Part shown: in pieces, positions 28,501 to 38,022 of the stretch | Layout: every line of letters begins with the position of its first letter | Position numbering within the stretch: the first letter of the stretch is position 1 | NCBI GenBank assembly: GCA_963781785.1 | Contig: CAWAHD010000002.1 | Location: 930,001 to 994,000, forward strand | Direction of reading: 5' to 3' | DNA: 64,000 nt | From: CAWAHD01 sp963781785 | GTDB taxonomy: Bacteria; Planctomycetota; Planctomycetia; Isosphaerales; Isosphaeraceae | Translations under genes and position numbers: made by a program | The notes under the pieces: generated by a model | Databases searched by the model: none | The model's input: only the letters and a program-made list of their open reading frames with translations | Told to the model about the DNA's origin: nothing

Positions 28501-29560
28501 CGCAAATCGTCTCCAGGTCGCGCGGGACTTTCGGATTCGACTTGCGAATCGGCTCGGGTGAGCATTCCCGCACCTGTACCAGGGTGTCGGCCACGCTCTC
28601 GCCTCGAAAGGGAGCGTGCCCGCTCAGAAGCGCGTACAAGAGCGCGCCCAGGCCAAACACGTCGGTCGCGGTCGTCACCTCGCCGCGCTGGCCGCTGGCC
28701 TGCTCCGGGGCCATGTAAGCCGGAGTGCCCAATATGGCACCGGTGCGCGTCGTCTCAGCCGCGCCCGGGCCCTCCAGCCGCTTGGCCAGGCCAAAGTCGG
28801 TCAGATGCGGCTCCCCCGTGGCATCAAGCAAGACGTTTGACGGTTTCAGGTCCCGATGCAGCACACCGCGCTGGTGGGCATGGTGGAGCGCCCTCGCCAC
28901 CGTCGCCACCAGCCGCGCCGCCTCGCGCGGCCGGTCACGAAGCTCGCCCAGCCGGCTGGCCAGGCTGGTTCCCTCGATCCGCTTCATGCTGAAGTAGCTG
29001 TGGCCCGCGTGGTCGCCCACCTCGTACACCGGCACGATGTGAGGATGGTCGAGCTTCGCCACGGCCTCGGCCTCGTTGCGGAACCGGCGCAGGTCGTCAT
29101 CGCCCGCAAACCGCCCGGCACGGATCATCTTCAGGGCCACGATGCGATTGAGGCTCCGTTGGCGGGCCTCGAAGACGACACCCATACCGCCCTCACCGAG
29201 GTTTCCCAGCAGCTCATAGTCGCCGAAGTAGCGAACGCGGGTCCCGGCGGCCGGCGTCGCTGTCGAATCCCCACCCTCGGAGCTCATCTCGGGCGCCGAC
29301 ACAGATCCGGTCGAGAAGCTGGTGCCCCCGCGCGCGACGGTCGCCGCGGCCCCGGCCACATCGCGCAGGGGAGCGGCCAGCTCCTGAAACTGGTCGTAAT
29401 CGGCCAGAAACGCCCGGAGGTCGTCGGCCACGTCCGGGTGGGCGAGAAGCCAGGCGTCGCGGTCGACCGACCGCCCGGACTGGACGTCGTCGAGGTATGC
29501 ACCGATCAACGCTTGGAGCTGTCCCGAGCGATTGGAAGCGGAATCTGTCGCTTCGTTCAT
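25538..29560 (-). CDS. Membrane Ser/Thr protein kinase with HEAT-like repeat tail, paralogue 1
   Basis: An intact protein of 1,340 residues from ATG 29560. Residues 1-70 form a short N-terminal module (LQALIGAYLDDVQSG, HPDVADDLRAFLADYDQF) seen in planctomycete kinases. The kinase domain spans about 114-385: GEGGMG loop at 122-127, the ATP lysine in VALKMI (144), HRDLKPSN (235-242), DFG (255-257), and the APE motif in AYMAPEQ. A membrane span follows at about 403-428. The remaining 900 residues are mostly tandem helical repeats of roughly 35-60 residues, built on patterns such as RMEPVEAERICGEAARVLADAL and LAVLAGRM, probably a ligand or protein-binding solenoid outside the cytoplasm. It is the first gene of a kinase-kinase-sigma string with 5- and 7-base gaps. 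Confidence 0.9.
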   Translation of the reverse strand: MNEATDSASNRSGQLQALIGAYLDDVQSGRSVDRDAWLLAHPDVADDLRAFLADYDQFQELAAPLRDVAGAAATVARGGTSFSTGSVSAPEMSSEGGDSTATPAAGTRVRYFGDYELLGNLGEGGMGVVFEARQRSLNRIVALKMIRAGRFAGDDDLRRFRNEAEAVAKLDHPHIVPVYEVGDHAGHSYFSMKRIEGTSLASRLGELRDRPREAARLVATVARALHHAHQRGVLHRDLKPSNVLLDATGEPHLTDFGLAKRLEGPGAAETTRTGAILGTPAYMAPEQASGQRGEVTTATDVFGLGALLYALLSGHAPFRGESVADTLVQVRECSPEPIRKSNPKVPRDLETICVRCLDREPRRRYASADAVAEELGRWLNGEPITARPAGKLERGWMWCRRNPLVAALTAAVAAVLILSTAVSTVFAVRESNRARAERTERIRAENAEEDTRKARDDIEGTFAQSLIQPLDAEGDATEVGYWVVGSNWKGQLEVEALWELAGHAAESLGFRLLDEATRAPMTTRQLCARSEPALIAAVGLDQKKREQAIALLMKRLAEPGLPLAQKADIALTALELTDRPGPETAACEEALATAIKAVVPVHLLVAWKKHLSRDVERLEPNTTARLLLLALHKETNAAELGNLALALAEVASRLAPAMAASLCGEALRVLTDALVRETSDAGRQALAGGFRALAGRLPRGAAIRSLTEALGRAADSGARQRLAAGLGAVIPAIPADDFTENLPTVARSLAQALSREPDERARRDLASGLAKLVKSWRKPEASDLRHVVQSLATALRAEKDPRRRGRLAWALAPLAECLGPEASARICLSEAESLSSDSTSTDIDPDAVWIRILVAMVIRWPTAIAAEAARLIARAASNAPNGSQNVLLALNGLDEGDAARTARVLLMALARETDTNTRWWLAAGLSIVAEKMDREDAAQLCGPVVVDMAKPVAAESGFNNIEYGNHLINGFVVVASRQTPAVASRSARVLADALKGKSGVSFRMALAKGLETLARRMEPVEAERICGEAARVLADALHQRPIDPDAAQGLAVLAGRMNRGEAERISADAARNLSDVLSRDTDESLHYRVYPNYLFPVETLASLAAGMEPVEAVRMLANVLEREIDDEARMTLAQGLSVTTARMEPGAAARVCDNTIRALLRARAARPRDARDRRGFDFSVAELLPRLEARDASAQAAILAAVMCSEGDLSCGIGVNRTPTELSRVLTDTSRMESERRAARTAVMTTGLGAAPTAGVSLAAEPWPCRLTSQELVDLLKIPTCNGKARQVVLERLGNIHGRRFANHWEFVRFAHENRLSLDLTTAPRRPDPAALGAEEAPPR

Positions 29561-29861
29561 AGCGAGTTCCCTCGGCAAGCGCCGAGCTCTGGACAAGGCG
29601 GGGCATCGCCGCACTTTCACGCCTGAACCCTATGATGCCATACGGTCCGCTGTTTAGCGCGCCTGCTGATCGAATTGCGAGCCGTCGTTCCAAAAGACTC
29701 GAGCTGATCGTTGATCGAGGCGGCCAAAGCGGCGCCGCGGTGCAGAGCCTCACGCAGACTTGACCGCGGAACCGGCACGCTCGGGTCTGGCTGAGGGCAT
29801 CGGCCGCCAAACGTCCGTCCTGCTCGGCCGATAGCCGAGGCCGTGCCTGGTCCCCGCTCGC
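29561..29861. other. Promoter-length gap upstream of the kinase operon, no gene seen
   Basis: About 300 bases containing no convincing ORF. It must hold the promoter for the kinase-kinase-sigma string, but no clear -35/-10 pair could be picked by eye. Confidence 0.4.
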
Positions 29862-30473
29862 TCAAACGACGTCAAGGTATTCGTGCAGCGTCCACGCCAT
29901 ACCGATCAAGATCCACAGGGCGCCCAGAACCCGACCCATCCGGTCGATCCAGTCGGCTGATCGGCGCCACCGGCCGCTGAAATACTGCATGAACCAGACT
30001 GACGCCACGGCCAGGCCGCAGTACATGAACACCTCTTCTCCCAAATATTTCTGCACCCATTCATCGAGAGTGAGGACCCGTCGCGATCGCGCCACCCGAT
30101 CGAGATCAACGGCCAGCAGCAGCCCCACGCCGCTCCAGAGCCAGCCGAAAAGGGCCGCGATGCACGCGGCCATTCCCGGCTGACTCCAGATTCGCCGCCA
30201 CCCTGGCCGCGGAGCCCGCAGGCGCAACAAGATCAATAAGATTGTCCACGGCCCGACGAGCGGGAGCAGAAACGACGAGATGTCGGTGCCCGTGGCGACG
30301 ACTTCCCAGGTGGCCCAGGTATGAATATCCGGTAGCCCGCGGTCCACAAGCGGGATCCAGCCTTTGAAGTACGACCGGCGCGAGAGCGTGAACAGGCCCA
30401 TTCCGATCGCCGCCGAGCCGACCAGGAGCGTCACATCGAGCAGCGTTATCCTCCGCCTCGCAAAGGGCGCCAT
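29862..30473 (-). CDS. Multi-pass membrane protein of unknown function
   Basis: A 203-residue protein starting MAPFARRRITLLDVTLLVGSA. Four or five hydrophobic segments are visible (LLDVTLLVGSAAIGMGLFTL, ISSFLLPLVGPWTILLILL, GMAACIAALFGWLWSGVGLL, VFMYCGLAVASVWFMQYF, VLGALWILIGMAWTLHEYL). No family recognised. It starts 13 bases after the stop of the dipeptidyl peptidase gene and is likely in its operon. Confidence 0.7.
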   Translation of the reverse strand: MAPFARRRITLLDVTLLVGSAAIGMGLFTLSRRSYFKGWIPLVDRGLPDIHTWATWEVVATGTDISSFLLPLVGPWTILLILLRLRAPRPGWRRIWSQPGMAACIAALFGWLWSGVGLLLAVDLDRVARSRRVLTLDEWVQKYLGEEVFMYCGLAVASVWFMQYFSGRWRRSADWIDRMGRVLGALWILIGMAWTLHEYLDVV

Positions 30474-30485
30474 CGGTGCACCTCG

Positions 30486-32773
30486 CTATTGTGATTCCGA
30501 TTTCTCATGCCTCCGGTCGGGCCGCAACGGGCCCGGCGGAAGGTTTTCGGCCAGCCAGCGGGTCATCAATTCACGCAGATGAAGCGTCGTGTTCTGGCCT
30601 TCGAAGATTCCGTGCGACCGGTTGGGATAGGCCATCATCGTGAACGGCTTGTTGTACCGGATCAGCTCATTGATCAGGGCCTCGGTGCCCTGGTAATGGC
30701 AGTTGTCGTCACCGGTGCCGTGGATCAAGAGCAACTTGCCCTTGAGCTGTTTGGCGAAATTGATCGGCGACCCCTGGGTAAAGCCGTCGACGTTATCTCC
30801 CGGCAGGCCCATGTATCGTTCCTGGTAGATGGTGTCGTAATAGCGCTGGTTGGCAACCGGCGCAATGGCGATGGCCGCCTTGTACAGATCAGGGTATTTG
30901 AGGATTGCATTCAAGGTCATCGATCCTCCCCCGCTCCAGCCCCAGACGCCGACACGGTCTTTATCGAGATAGGGCCGCTTGAAAAGGACCTCGGTCACAG
31001 CCCTGGCTTGCTCCTTGGGCGCCAGCACGCCGACCTGGTGGAAGACGGCCTTGCGCCAGGCGCCCCGCGGGGCGATGGCGTCCCTCGGTTGTCGAAGCTC
31101 ATCACGACGTAGCCGTTCATGGCAAGCATCTGGTGCCAGAGATGGTTTCCACCTCCCCAGCGGTCGAGGACAGTCTGCCCGGCCGGCTCGCCATAGACGT
31201 GCAGCAGCAAGGGGTACTTTGCCGCCTGATCGAGGTGCGGCGGCAGAATGCACCAGGCGTCGAGAGACGTTCCCCCGCCAATATCGACCCGGAAGAATTC
31301 GGTCTGGACTTTTTCGAGAGTCTGGAGTTTGTCCTTCAACGACCGGTTGTCCGCCAGCACCCGGATCGTCTCGTGCGACGGCAGCTTCACAAGCTCCGTG
31401 GTTGGAACTGTGTCGAACGAAGAGAAGTGATGGATCGCCCATTTCGCATCCGCTGAGATCTCGTAGCTGTGCGTTCCCGCGTGCCCGGCAGGCGAGATCC
31501 GCTTGAGACCGGAGCCGCCCAGGGAGATCCGGTAGAGGTAGCGCTGGGTCGGGTTCTGCGGTGACGCGATGAAGTAGACGCAATCGGCCTCGCGGTCGAT
31601 CGCATCCACCTGGATCACGTCGAAATCTCCGTCGGTCACGCGCGTGATCTTCTTGCTCGTCATGTCGACGCGATACAGATGCTGCCAGCCGTCGCGCTCG
31701 CTCAGCCAGAGAAACTCGCGGCCGTCCTTGATCCAGAGCAGCTTATCCTGAAGATCGATCCAGGCGGCGTCATGCTCGGTGAGGATCGTCGCGACCTCGT
31801 CCGCGCGGATTTCGTACGACATGACATGGACGCTGTTCTGACGGCGGTTGAACTGCTGGAGGACGAGCCGACGGGAGCTTCCGTCCCACTCCAGGAAGGC
31901 GATGTAATTGTCGCGCGGGTCGCCGGGTACGTTGACCCACGAGGTGAGTCCACCGCGCACCGAGACAATGCCCACCCGGCATGCCGCGTTCTGTTCGCCG
32001 ACCTTGGGGTACTTGATGGATGTGATTTTAGGGTACAGGGAGTCGGTGTTATTAACGAGCGGGAAAACGGGGACGCCCCGCGTGTCCAGTTGCCAGTAAG
32101 CGATCAAGTCCCCGTCGGGGCTGAACCGGAATCCGTCTTTCAGGCCAAACTCCTCCTCGTAGACCCAATCGAACGTGCCGTTGATCTCGTCGGGAGAAGT
32201 CGAATTCGTCAGCCTGGTGATATGGCCGTCGATCAGGTCTTCCACGTAGATGTTATTTTCGCGAACGTAACCGACCTGCAATCCATTCGGTGCAAACTTG
32301 GCATGCATGAGCGAAGCAGGCGGCGCATCGCCGCCGAGCTTTCGCAGCTCGTGGCTGGTGCGGTCGAGCACCCAGTAGTCTCCGCGCGTATGAGTGCGCC
32401 ACACGCGCTTGGAGTTCGTGAAAATCAGCAGCCGGCATCGATCCGGCGTGAGAGCATACTCGTCGATGGAGAGTGGCGCAGACTCCCGCGGCGGAATCAA
32501 TTGCGCGGCGGAAACGAGGACTTGCGATTTTCCCGACGCCGGATCGTGGATCACGAGGTCGCGGCCTCCCGATGGCTCGCTCGATGATTCGAGCGTGAGA
32601 TAACCGGAACCATCGCGGAGCCAGCGTACCGACTTGTGCTCCGCCTCGAACTCACTCTTGCCGAAGATGCGCTCAACGGTGAGTTTTCTGGGATCTTCCT
32701 GCTCTCCGGCGATCGAGACCGTCGCCCAGACCGCGACCAAGAAGGAACAGGCAATCCGCGTTGTCACAGGCAT
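30486..32773 (-). CDS. Dipeptidyl peptidase IV, S9 family (frameshifted)
   Basis: Removes N-terminal dipeptides, usually after proline, from peptides outside the cytoplasm. The start MPVTTRIACSFLVAVWATVSIAG (ATG 32773) is a signal peptide. The N-terminal beta-propeller region includes GTFDWVYEEEFGLKDGF, with the Glu pair that binds the substrate amino end in DPP4 enzymes. The C-terminal hydrolase has the nucleophile in GVWGWSGGGS, the Asp in GTGDDNCHYQ and the His in YPNRSHGIFEG. The frame breaks once at about 31058-31068 in a CCCCGCGGGG run: the first part ends SFDNRGTPSPRGA and the homologous continuation AWRKAVFHQVG lies in another frame. Repaired length about 762 residues, normal for the family. 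Confidence 0.87.
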
Positions 32774-32846
32774 CGACCAAATCTCCTTCGGCAAATCGGG
32801 TTCCAGGGATTCTGATTGGAGCCGGCCCCGAGGGGAAGGCCGCCCT

Positions 32847-33950
32847 TTATTCGACCGTGACCCTCGGTTCACCGAAAACCTCGAATCGCGGCTCGATTCC
32901 CAGGCCGGGGGCTAACGAGGCCGACATCCGGCCCTTCTTCCGCTGAGGCGCACCCTCGGCCGTGCTGACGGTCACATAGCTGTTAAAGTCAGTTGATGTG
33001 AACAACAGCTCGGACGGCGTGCTGTGGGCCAGGTGGGCGATCGCCGCCGTGGTGACGTCGCTTCCCCAACTGTCCTCGATGGTCATCGCAATGCCCAGCG
33101 ACGCGCACAGATCGCGCGCTTGAGCGGCCTTGGTCAGACCGCCGAACTTGCTGATCTTGATGTTCACGACGTCCATCGCTCGATCGGCATGACCGCGCAA
33201 GAGGGGGTCGAGCGAGTCGATCACCTCGTCGAGCACAAACGGATGGTCGCAGTGGCGGCGAACGGAAAGGCACTCATCGTAGGTGCGGCACGGCTGCTCG
33301 ATGTACACGTCCACGTCGTGCACGGCGCGCACCACGCGCAGGGCGTCGTGCATCAACCAGCCGGTGTTGGCATCGGCAACCAGCACGTCTCCGGATTTGA
33401 GCTCCGCGGCGACCGCGCGGATGCGCGCGACGTCGACGCCGGGCTCGCCGCCGACCTTGAGCTGAAACCGGCGATAACCCTCGTCGCGATAACCGGCCAC
33501 GCGCCGCGCCATCGATTCGGGCGCATCCTGAGAGATGGCGCGATAGAGAACATAATCATCTCCATAGCGGCCTCCCAGGAGCACACAAACGGGCTGGCCG
33601 GCCGCCTTGCCCAGGATGTCCCAGCATGCCATGTCGAGGGCCGATTTTACATACGAATGGCCCTGGAGGGCGGCGTCCATCAGGCGGTTCAACTTGCCAA
33701 GCTGCCGCGGATCTTCACCGAGCAAGTGCGGCCCCAGCTCGCGAATTCCCGCCCGTGCGCCCTCGGCATAAGCCGGCAAGTAAAAGGGCCCGAGCGGGCA
33801 GACCTCCCCATGGCCGGTCAGCCCTAGGTCCGTCTCGACCGCCACGATCGTGCTGTCGAAAACCGAGACGGATTTTCCACCCGACCACTTGTAGCTCCCT
33901 TCGCAAAGTGGCAGGTCGACCTTGTAGGCGCGGATGCGGCTGATCTTCAT
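32847..33950 (-). CDS. Enolase-superfamily dehydratase/racemase (cis-3-hydroxy-L-proline dehydratase-like)
   Basis: A 367-residue member of the mandelate racemase/muconate lactonizing enzyme family. The N-terminal capping domain reads MKISRIRAYKVDLPLCEGSYKWSGG and FDSTIVAVET. The barrel carries the catalytic lysine in FQLKVGG, metal ligands in VADANTGW, YIEQPC and LDEVIDSLDP, a second catalytic lysine candidate in VNIKISKFGG, and IEDSWGSDVTT. The SYKWSGGKSVSVFDSTIVAVET pattern is the one I associate with cis-3-hydroxy-L-proline dehydratases. The superfamily is certain; the exact substrate is inferred from that resemblance. It sits 73 bases upstream of the dipeptidyl peptidase on the same strand, so peptide breakdown and proline-derivative catabolism may be linked. 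Confidence 0.85.
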   Translation of the reverse strand: MKISRIRAYKVDLPLCEGSYKWSGGKSVSVFDSTIVAVETDLGLTGHGEVCPLGPFYLPAYAEGARAGIRELGPHLLGEDPRQLGKLNRLMDAALQGHSYVKSALDMACWDILGKAAGQPVCVLLGGRYGDDYVLYRAISQDAPESMARRVAGYRDEGYRRFQLKVGGEPGVDVARIRAVAAELKSGDVLVADANTGWLMHDALRVVRAVHDVDVYIEQPCRTYDECLSVRRHCDHPFVLDEVIDSLDPLLRGHADRAMDVVNIKISKFGGLTKAAQARDLCASLGIAMTIEDSWGSDVTTAAIAHLAHSTPSELLFTSTDFNSYVTVSTAEGAPQRKKGRMSASLAPGLGIEPRFEVFGEPRVTVE

Positions 33951-34148
33951 CGGCAGGCTGTCCCCAATGGCGGCAAGGCGCTCAGGCCGATCTTAACCGG
34001 CGAGGGGACCATCTGCCAGGGTCGTCACCTGCGCGATCGCTCGTAGCTGGGAAGAGATCCTCAGCGGAAGTATTCTGAAAACATTCGGCCTCGATCGGTA
34101 TTCTGGATTCGAGACAGCACCGGGCACGCGGTAACCGGAAGTCTGCAA

Positions 34149-34696
34149 ATGGCGGCGACTCATTCCGTATTTCGGTTCACGATTGGTCAGGGCATGGCGG
34201 TGATCGCCGCATTAGCCGTCTTGTTCGCGCTATTCCCCATGCCACTTGCGATCATCGTGGCAATCCTGACGTCCTGCTGCGTATTGCTCAATCGCAGTCG
34301 AGCACCGAATCTCGTTTACGCGCGTGAGTCCCCAATTCTCGCCCAGTCAGTCGGCTGCCTCTGTTCCCTTCTCGGGTTCATTGGCGGGGCCATCCTTGGA
34401 GTGCGGCTGATCATTCCTCCCGGCGCTGACAGCGGGCTAGCTGTGGCCGCCATCGGGTTCTGGTTTGGCCTCCTGGGAGCCGCCGTCGCCTATACGGCCG
34501 GCTATCTTGTCGCGAGAGGACGGCCCAAGCCACGGTCAGCCTTCCCGGTCGCGGCCGATTTGCAGGCTGACAAGATCAGGGCCGAGATTCAAACGACAGC
34601 CCAGCTCATCAAAGAGGCCGAGCACAGGGCGACCATGAAGTCCGGGCGAAGCTGGCCGAATACCTGGCGCGACTCCGGGAAGAACTCGTGCCCTGA
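34149..34696 (+). CDS. Membrane protein with C-terminal coiled-coil-like tail (frameshifted)
   Basis: Starts MAATHSVFRFTIGQGMAVIAALAVLFALF at 34149. About four hydrophobic segments follow, including LAIIVAILTSCCVLLN, GCLCSLLGFIGGAILGVRLII and AAIGFWFGLLGAAVAYTAGYLV. The tail KIRAEIQTTAQLIKEAEHRA is helical and charged. The frame then shifts near 34628-34636: the downstream frame reads DHEVRAKLAEYLARLREELVP and stops at 34696, a natural continuation of the helix, whereas the uninterrupted frame gives Trp/Cys/Ser-rich noise. Function unknown. Confidence 0.6.
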
Positions 34697-34808
34697 CTGC
34701 CAGACGGCGTCCACGAGCGCACCATGCCACAAACACGTTCGGAGGCAAGGCCTCTGAGCGAGGCGGCGGGGCGGATTTCCCAGGGGGATCGGACTCTCCC
34801 CTCGGTAT

Positions 34809-35789
34809 TCAGAGCATCAATTTCTGGTCTGTGTGCCGAGTCGACTCTCGCCGACTGCGCAGCATTCTTCGCGTGCCCACCGCGACGATTGTGAGCCCGA
34901 TAAGGGCCAGCGTCGATGGTTCCGGAATCGGTGGCGGTGGGGGCGGGGCGGATTCGTTTGACGGCGTCAGCAGGAAGTCCTCAGGCACTCCATTCCCAGA
35001 TCCTTGCACAAGAATCTGACCGAAGTCGTTGATACCCAGCGCATTCCCCAGATAGATCCCAGATAATCCCCCGTTCAGCAGGCCGTTCAGATTATACATT
35101 TTCCCATTTTCATAGATAAACGCGGCCCCTATGGGAATCTCGGTCGGCGACCCGATCGGCCCCGGCAGATACGTGGTCGAGGAGCCGACGATCTGCCCTT
35201 GATTGTTGATGCCCGTCGCACCGGCGCTGGCTCCGCCCAGAGTTCTCAGGTCGGTCGCTTGACCATTGCTGTACACCAGAGCGTGGGAATTCCCAGTCGC
35301 ATCAATGCTATTGCCGATGATCTGGCCCGATGCATTGATCGCGATCGGGTTATTGAGCAAGCTTGGCAAGGCGATCAACTGTCCGCCGGAATACAGCCAC
35401 CCTGTCTGTGTGCCCTGGTCGCCGTTGCTCAGCCTCTGAATGGAAAAACCAATCTCCTGGCCGGAGGCATTATTGCCACCAACGACGGTATTCCAGTAGT
35501 AGCCCGGAAGCGGCCCGGGTTCCTCCAACGGGTGCGGCGGCGGGGTGTCTGCTATGGGAAAGGTCTGCGTGAGACCCGCATTCGGGCCTGACGCTGTGTA
35601 CACAAAAGTGAGATATGTTGAGTATTGACCGATCACGTTGCCCGATTGATCAAACCCCGAGGCGTTCAGGTACGAGAGCGGCGTGACGTTGTAAGTGATT
35701 GGATCGGCGTGAGCGCTCGAGGCTGCCGAGCTCGCCAGTAACAACAAACTGATGAGACGTGCAACCCTGATGATCGCCCCGGTACGCAT
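34809..35789 (-). CDS. PEP-CTERM sorted exported protein
   Basis: Of two adjacent ATGs (35792, 35789), the second has the better spacing to the GGAGGGG ribosome site. A signal peptide (LISLLLLASSAASSAHA) is followed by about 270 residues with repeated short units of the type IAINASGQIIGNS, INNQGQIVGSS and GINDFGQILVQ, as in extracellular HAF-repeat-like proteins. The C-terminus is a complete PEP-CTERM sorting signal: Pro-rich linker, IPEPSTLALIGLTIVAVG hydrophobic helix, then RRMLRSRRES. Such proteins are cut and anchored by an exosortase, which is not in this window. Confidence 0.85.
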   Translation of the reverse strand: MRTGAIIRVARLISLLLLASSAASSAHADPITYNVTPLSYLNASGFDQSGNVIGQYSTYLTFVYTASGPNAGLTQTFPIADTPPPHPLEEPGPLPGYYWNTVVGGNNASGQEIGFSIQRLSNGDQGTQTGWLYSGGQLIALPSLLNNPIAINASGQIIGNSIDATGNSHALVYSNGQATDLRTLGGASAGATGINNQGQIVGSSTTYLPGPIGSPTEIPIGAAFIYENGKMYNLNGLLNGGLSGIYLGNALGINDFGQILVQGSGNGVPEDFLLTPSNESAPPPPPPIPEPSTLALIGLTIVAVGTRRMLRSRRESTRHTDQKLML

Positions 35790-35861
35790 CATTCCCCTCC
35801 GTGGGTGGGCGGCGCCCCGCAAGTCGAATGGAACGCAATATCTCCTCAATCACCTAAAGTG

Positions 35862-36356
35862 TCAATGCGAAACTGCCGAAGGCTCCAAGGCACTCCGGAT
35901 CCTCTTGAACACGATTCCTTCCGGCTCGAATACGGCCACCACAGAGTGGCCACGGATGAACAGACTGGGCTTCGACTGGATCGCCCACTTTCTGTCCGCC
36001 GGTACAAGGTTGTAGCCCCAAGACAAATCGACCTCCTCCTTGGCCGGCTGCAACCCCGCGGTCCACAGCGAAACCTTGTCCCTGGACATCTTCATCACGA
36101 CCTCCATGCTCCAGTCGGAAGGGCCGGGGACTCCTGCTGTATTGTCTCGATAGACGATGTAGAATTCTGCCGATTCGATATCAGAATACATCTTTATGTA
36201 TGTCTTCAGGAACGCGACCTTGGCTTTGTCGTCAGGGAATTCCGAGCTATGTTTGTCAATCGTTTTCGAGCTGCATGCGACGAAATACATGCCCAGCATG
36301 ATTCCGAGCAAACCGATCTTGGCAACCTTGCCGAATCTGCGCCCGAAACTCTTCAT
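35862..36356 (-). CDS. Putative lipoprotein
   Basis: A 164-residue protein starting MKSFGRRFGKVAKIGLLGIMLGMYFVACSSK, a basic lead, a hydrophobic segment and a Cys in a lipobox-like FVAC. The mature part (AFLKTYIKMYSDIESAEFYIVYRDN, WSMEVVMKMSRDKVSLWTAG, RKWAIQSKPSLFIRG) is mixed strand/helix with no family I recognise. It is less GC-rich than its neighbours and lies last in a minus-strand run behind the Yip1-like genes. Confidence 0.6.
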   Translation of the reverse strand: MKSFGRRFGKVAKIGLLGIMLGMYFVACSSKTIDKHSSEFPDDKAKVAFLKTYIKMYSDIESAEFYIVYRDNTAGVPGPSDWSMEVVMKMSRDKVSLWTAGLQPAKEEVDLSWGYNLVPADRKWAIQSKPSLFIRGHSVVAVFEPEGIVFKRIRSALEPSAVSH

Positions 36357-36455
36357 GTTACACCGCAGTCCGCCAATACGAACGAACGGGGGCTCACCGC
36401 GAAGCAGGTGACGGCCGATCTGCGACCACCGGGCAGGACGGCAGGAGTTCGGCGC

Positions 36456-37180
36456 CTAAGGTCTCCCCCGTCCGCCCACAACATCCCAGATCATCTGGAT
36501 CACGACTTCATAGGCATTGCTCCAGCTTCCCTCCCGAAAGAACTGCACCGGGGCCGCCGGATTGCCGATGAATGGCCGGAGCACCCAGCCCATCTGGATG
36601 CCCACAAAGACATAGATGATCAGCCAGGCGCGAAGCATCCACCTGTGCCGCACATTCCGGAGCAACAGCGGCTCATAACTACGGCGCAACATCCACTGGG
36701 CGCTCACGCTCGCCACGGCGAACATCGCGCCGTTGAACAGGATCGCGGTCTCGTACGCGCTTCCCGAGATGTACCAGAACGCCGTGAACGGCGCCAGCGC
36801 CGACAGGATGACGGTCAGCCCGGCTTGCGTTGACAAGAGCGCCCGAACGACGTGCGGGAAATCGCTTCGCAGTCCCAAGAGCGTGTTGATCACAAAAAAG
36901 CTGGGCAGGCTGATCAAAAAGGTCGCCAGCAGCAAGAACGGAACCTTGATCGCGGAATAGACCACCTGCAAGACCCGGGGACCTGCGACTCCGCCATACG
37001 TGCCCATCACACCGCCGTAGAAAACCCCGTAGACGACGATCACCAGAGCGAGCGTGGCACCCGCGGGAAGGCGATCGCGCGCGGCGGCGCCGGCAGCGTC
37101 TCGCCGCGAAGGATCTCGTCCGCGAATCGAAACAGGCCGGTCACGGCATTGAATGCGCCCGGGTGCGCGTCGCTATTCAC
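36456..37180 (-). CDS. Yip1-like multi-pass membrane protein, second copy (frameshifted)
   Basis: Starts at GTG 37180 (NSDAHPGAFNAVTGLFRFADEI), overlapping the stop of the preceding paralogue by four bases (GTGA), so translation is coupled. The frame shifts near 37072-37086 in a CGCGCG run and resumes as RDRLPAGATLALVIVVYGVFYGG. Five hydrophobic segments follow (VPFLLLATFLISLPSFFVINTL and others), with the diagnostic RAWLIIYVFVGIQMGWVLRPFIGNP also seen in the upstream paralogue. It ends at 36456. Function unknown; related to Yip1-domain integral membrane proteins. Confidence 0.65.
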
Positions 37181-37983
37181 GAGAACAGGCTCGCAAACGT
37201 CTGGAAGACCGCCTGAAAGAAGTTGGACTCACGAGGGCGAAACCAGGCAAACGGCAGATTCGGGTTGCCGATGAACGGCCGCAACACCCAGCCCATCTGG
37301 GCGCCCACCAAAGCAAACACGATCACCCACAATCGAAACACCGTCTTGACGTGCTTGCTCAACACGCGGTTCTCGATCGGATCGAGCGCGCCCTTCGGCT
37401 CGACCGATTCCGAGCCACCTCCCGCCGGCAAGGACGGTTGTGAGTCGACGATGCTCAGCCGATGCAGCGTGTTCAATAGGAAGCTCAGCCCGAGAACGCC
37501 CGAGACCGTGAAGAAAAAAACATTGAACAAGAGCATGAACGGATGACTGGCCGTGCTCACGGAAAAGAAAGCCACGATCGGCCCCAGCGACGCGAGCACT
37601 GCGACCATCACTCCCAGTGACGCAACCAGAAGACGAACGACCGTCCCCAGCCGCAACCGAGACCCGACCAGCGTGTTGAACACGTACAACGACGGCAGCG
37701 TCACCACGAGCGTCAAGTAAAAGAGCAAGGGGACCTTGATCATGCTTGCCACCATCTGCATGCCGGTGGGACCCTTGATCCGGAACGCCGCGAAACTCCC
37801 CATGCAAACTCCGTAGATCATCGCCAGCACCACGATGATCACCGTCAGCCTGCCTGGCGCGATGTCCAGGCCGCCGCGCTCCAGTGATGAGACTCGCGTC
37901 AGCTCGCCCCTCAAGAGGCGATCGAGCTCCGTGAACCAACCCCGCCCGCCACCACCCTTCGATCCACTCACGTCAGTAGCCAT
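37177..37983 (-). CDS. Yip1-like multi-pass membrane protein, first copy
   Basis: A 268-residue protein with a Gly-rich N-terminal lead, about five membrane spans (LTVIIVVLAMIYGVCMGSFA, VPLLFYLTLVVTLPSLYVF, LVASLGVMVAVLASLGPIVAFF, FMLLFNVFFFTVSGVLGLSF, VFRLWVIVFALVGAQMGWVL) and a conserved RPFIGNPNLPFAWF tail. It is a tandem paralogue of the next gene, with which it overlaps by four bases. A 17-base palindrome lies upstream of its start (38023-38039). The family is abundant in planctomycetes, often beside regulators or ABC-type genes; its role is not known. Confidence 0.7.
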   Translation of the reverse strand: MATDVSGSKGGGGRGWFTELDRLLRGELTRVSSLERGGLDIAPGRLTVIIVVLAMIYGVCMGSFAAFRIKGPTGMQMVASMIKVPLLFYLTLVVTLPSLYVFNTLVGSRLRLGTVVRLLVASLGVMVAVLASLGPIVAFFSVSTASHPFMLLFNVFFFTVSGVLGLSFLLNTLHRLSIVDSQPSLPAGGGSESVEPKGALDPIENRVLSKHVKTVFRLWVIVFALVGAQMGWVLRPFIGNPNLPFAWFRPRESNFFQAVFQTFASLFS

Positions 37984-38022
37984 ACCCTTCTCCCCTCACG
38001 CGCAGTTGAAGACGAGGAACTT

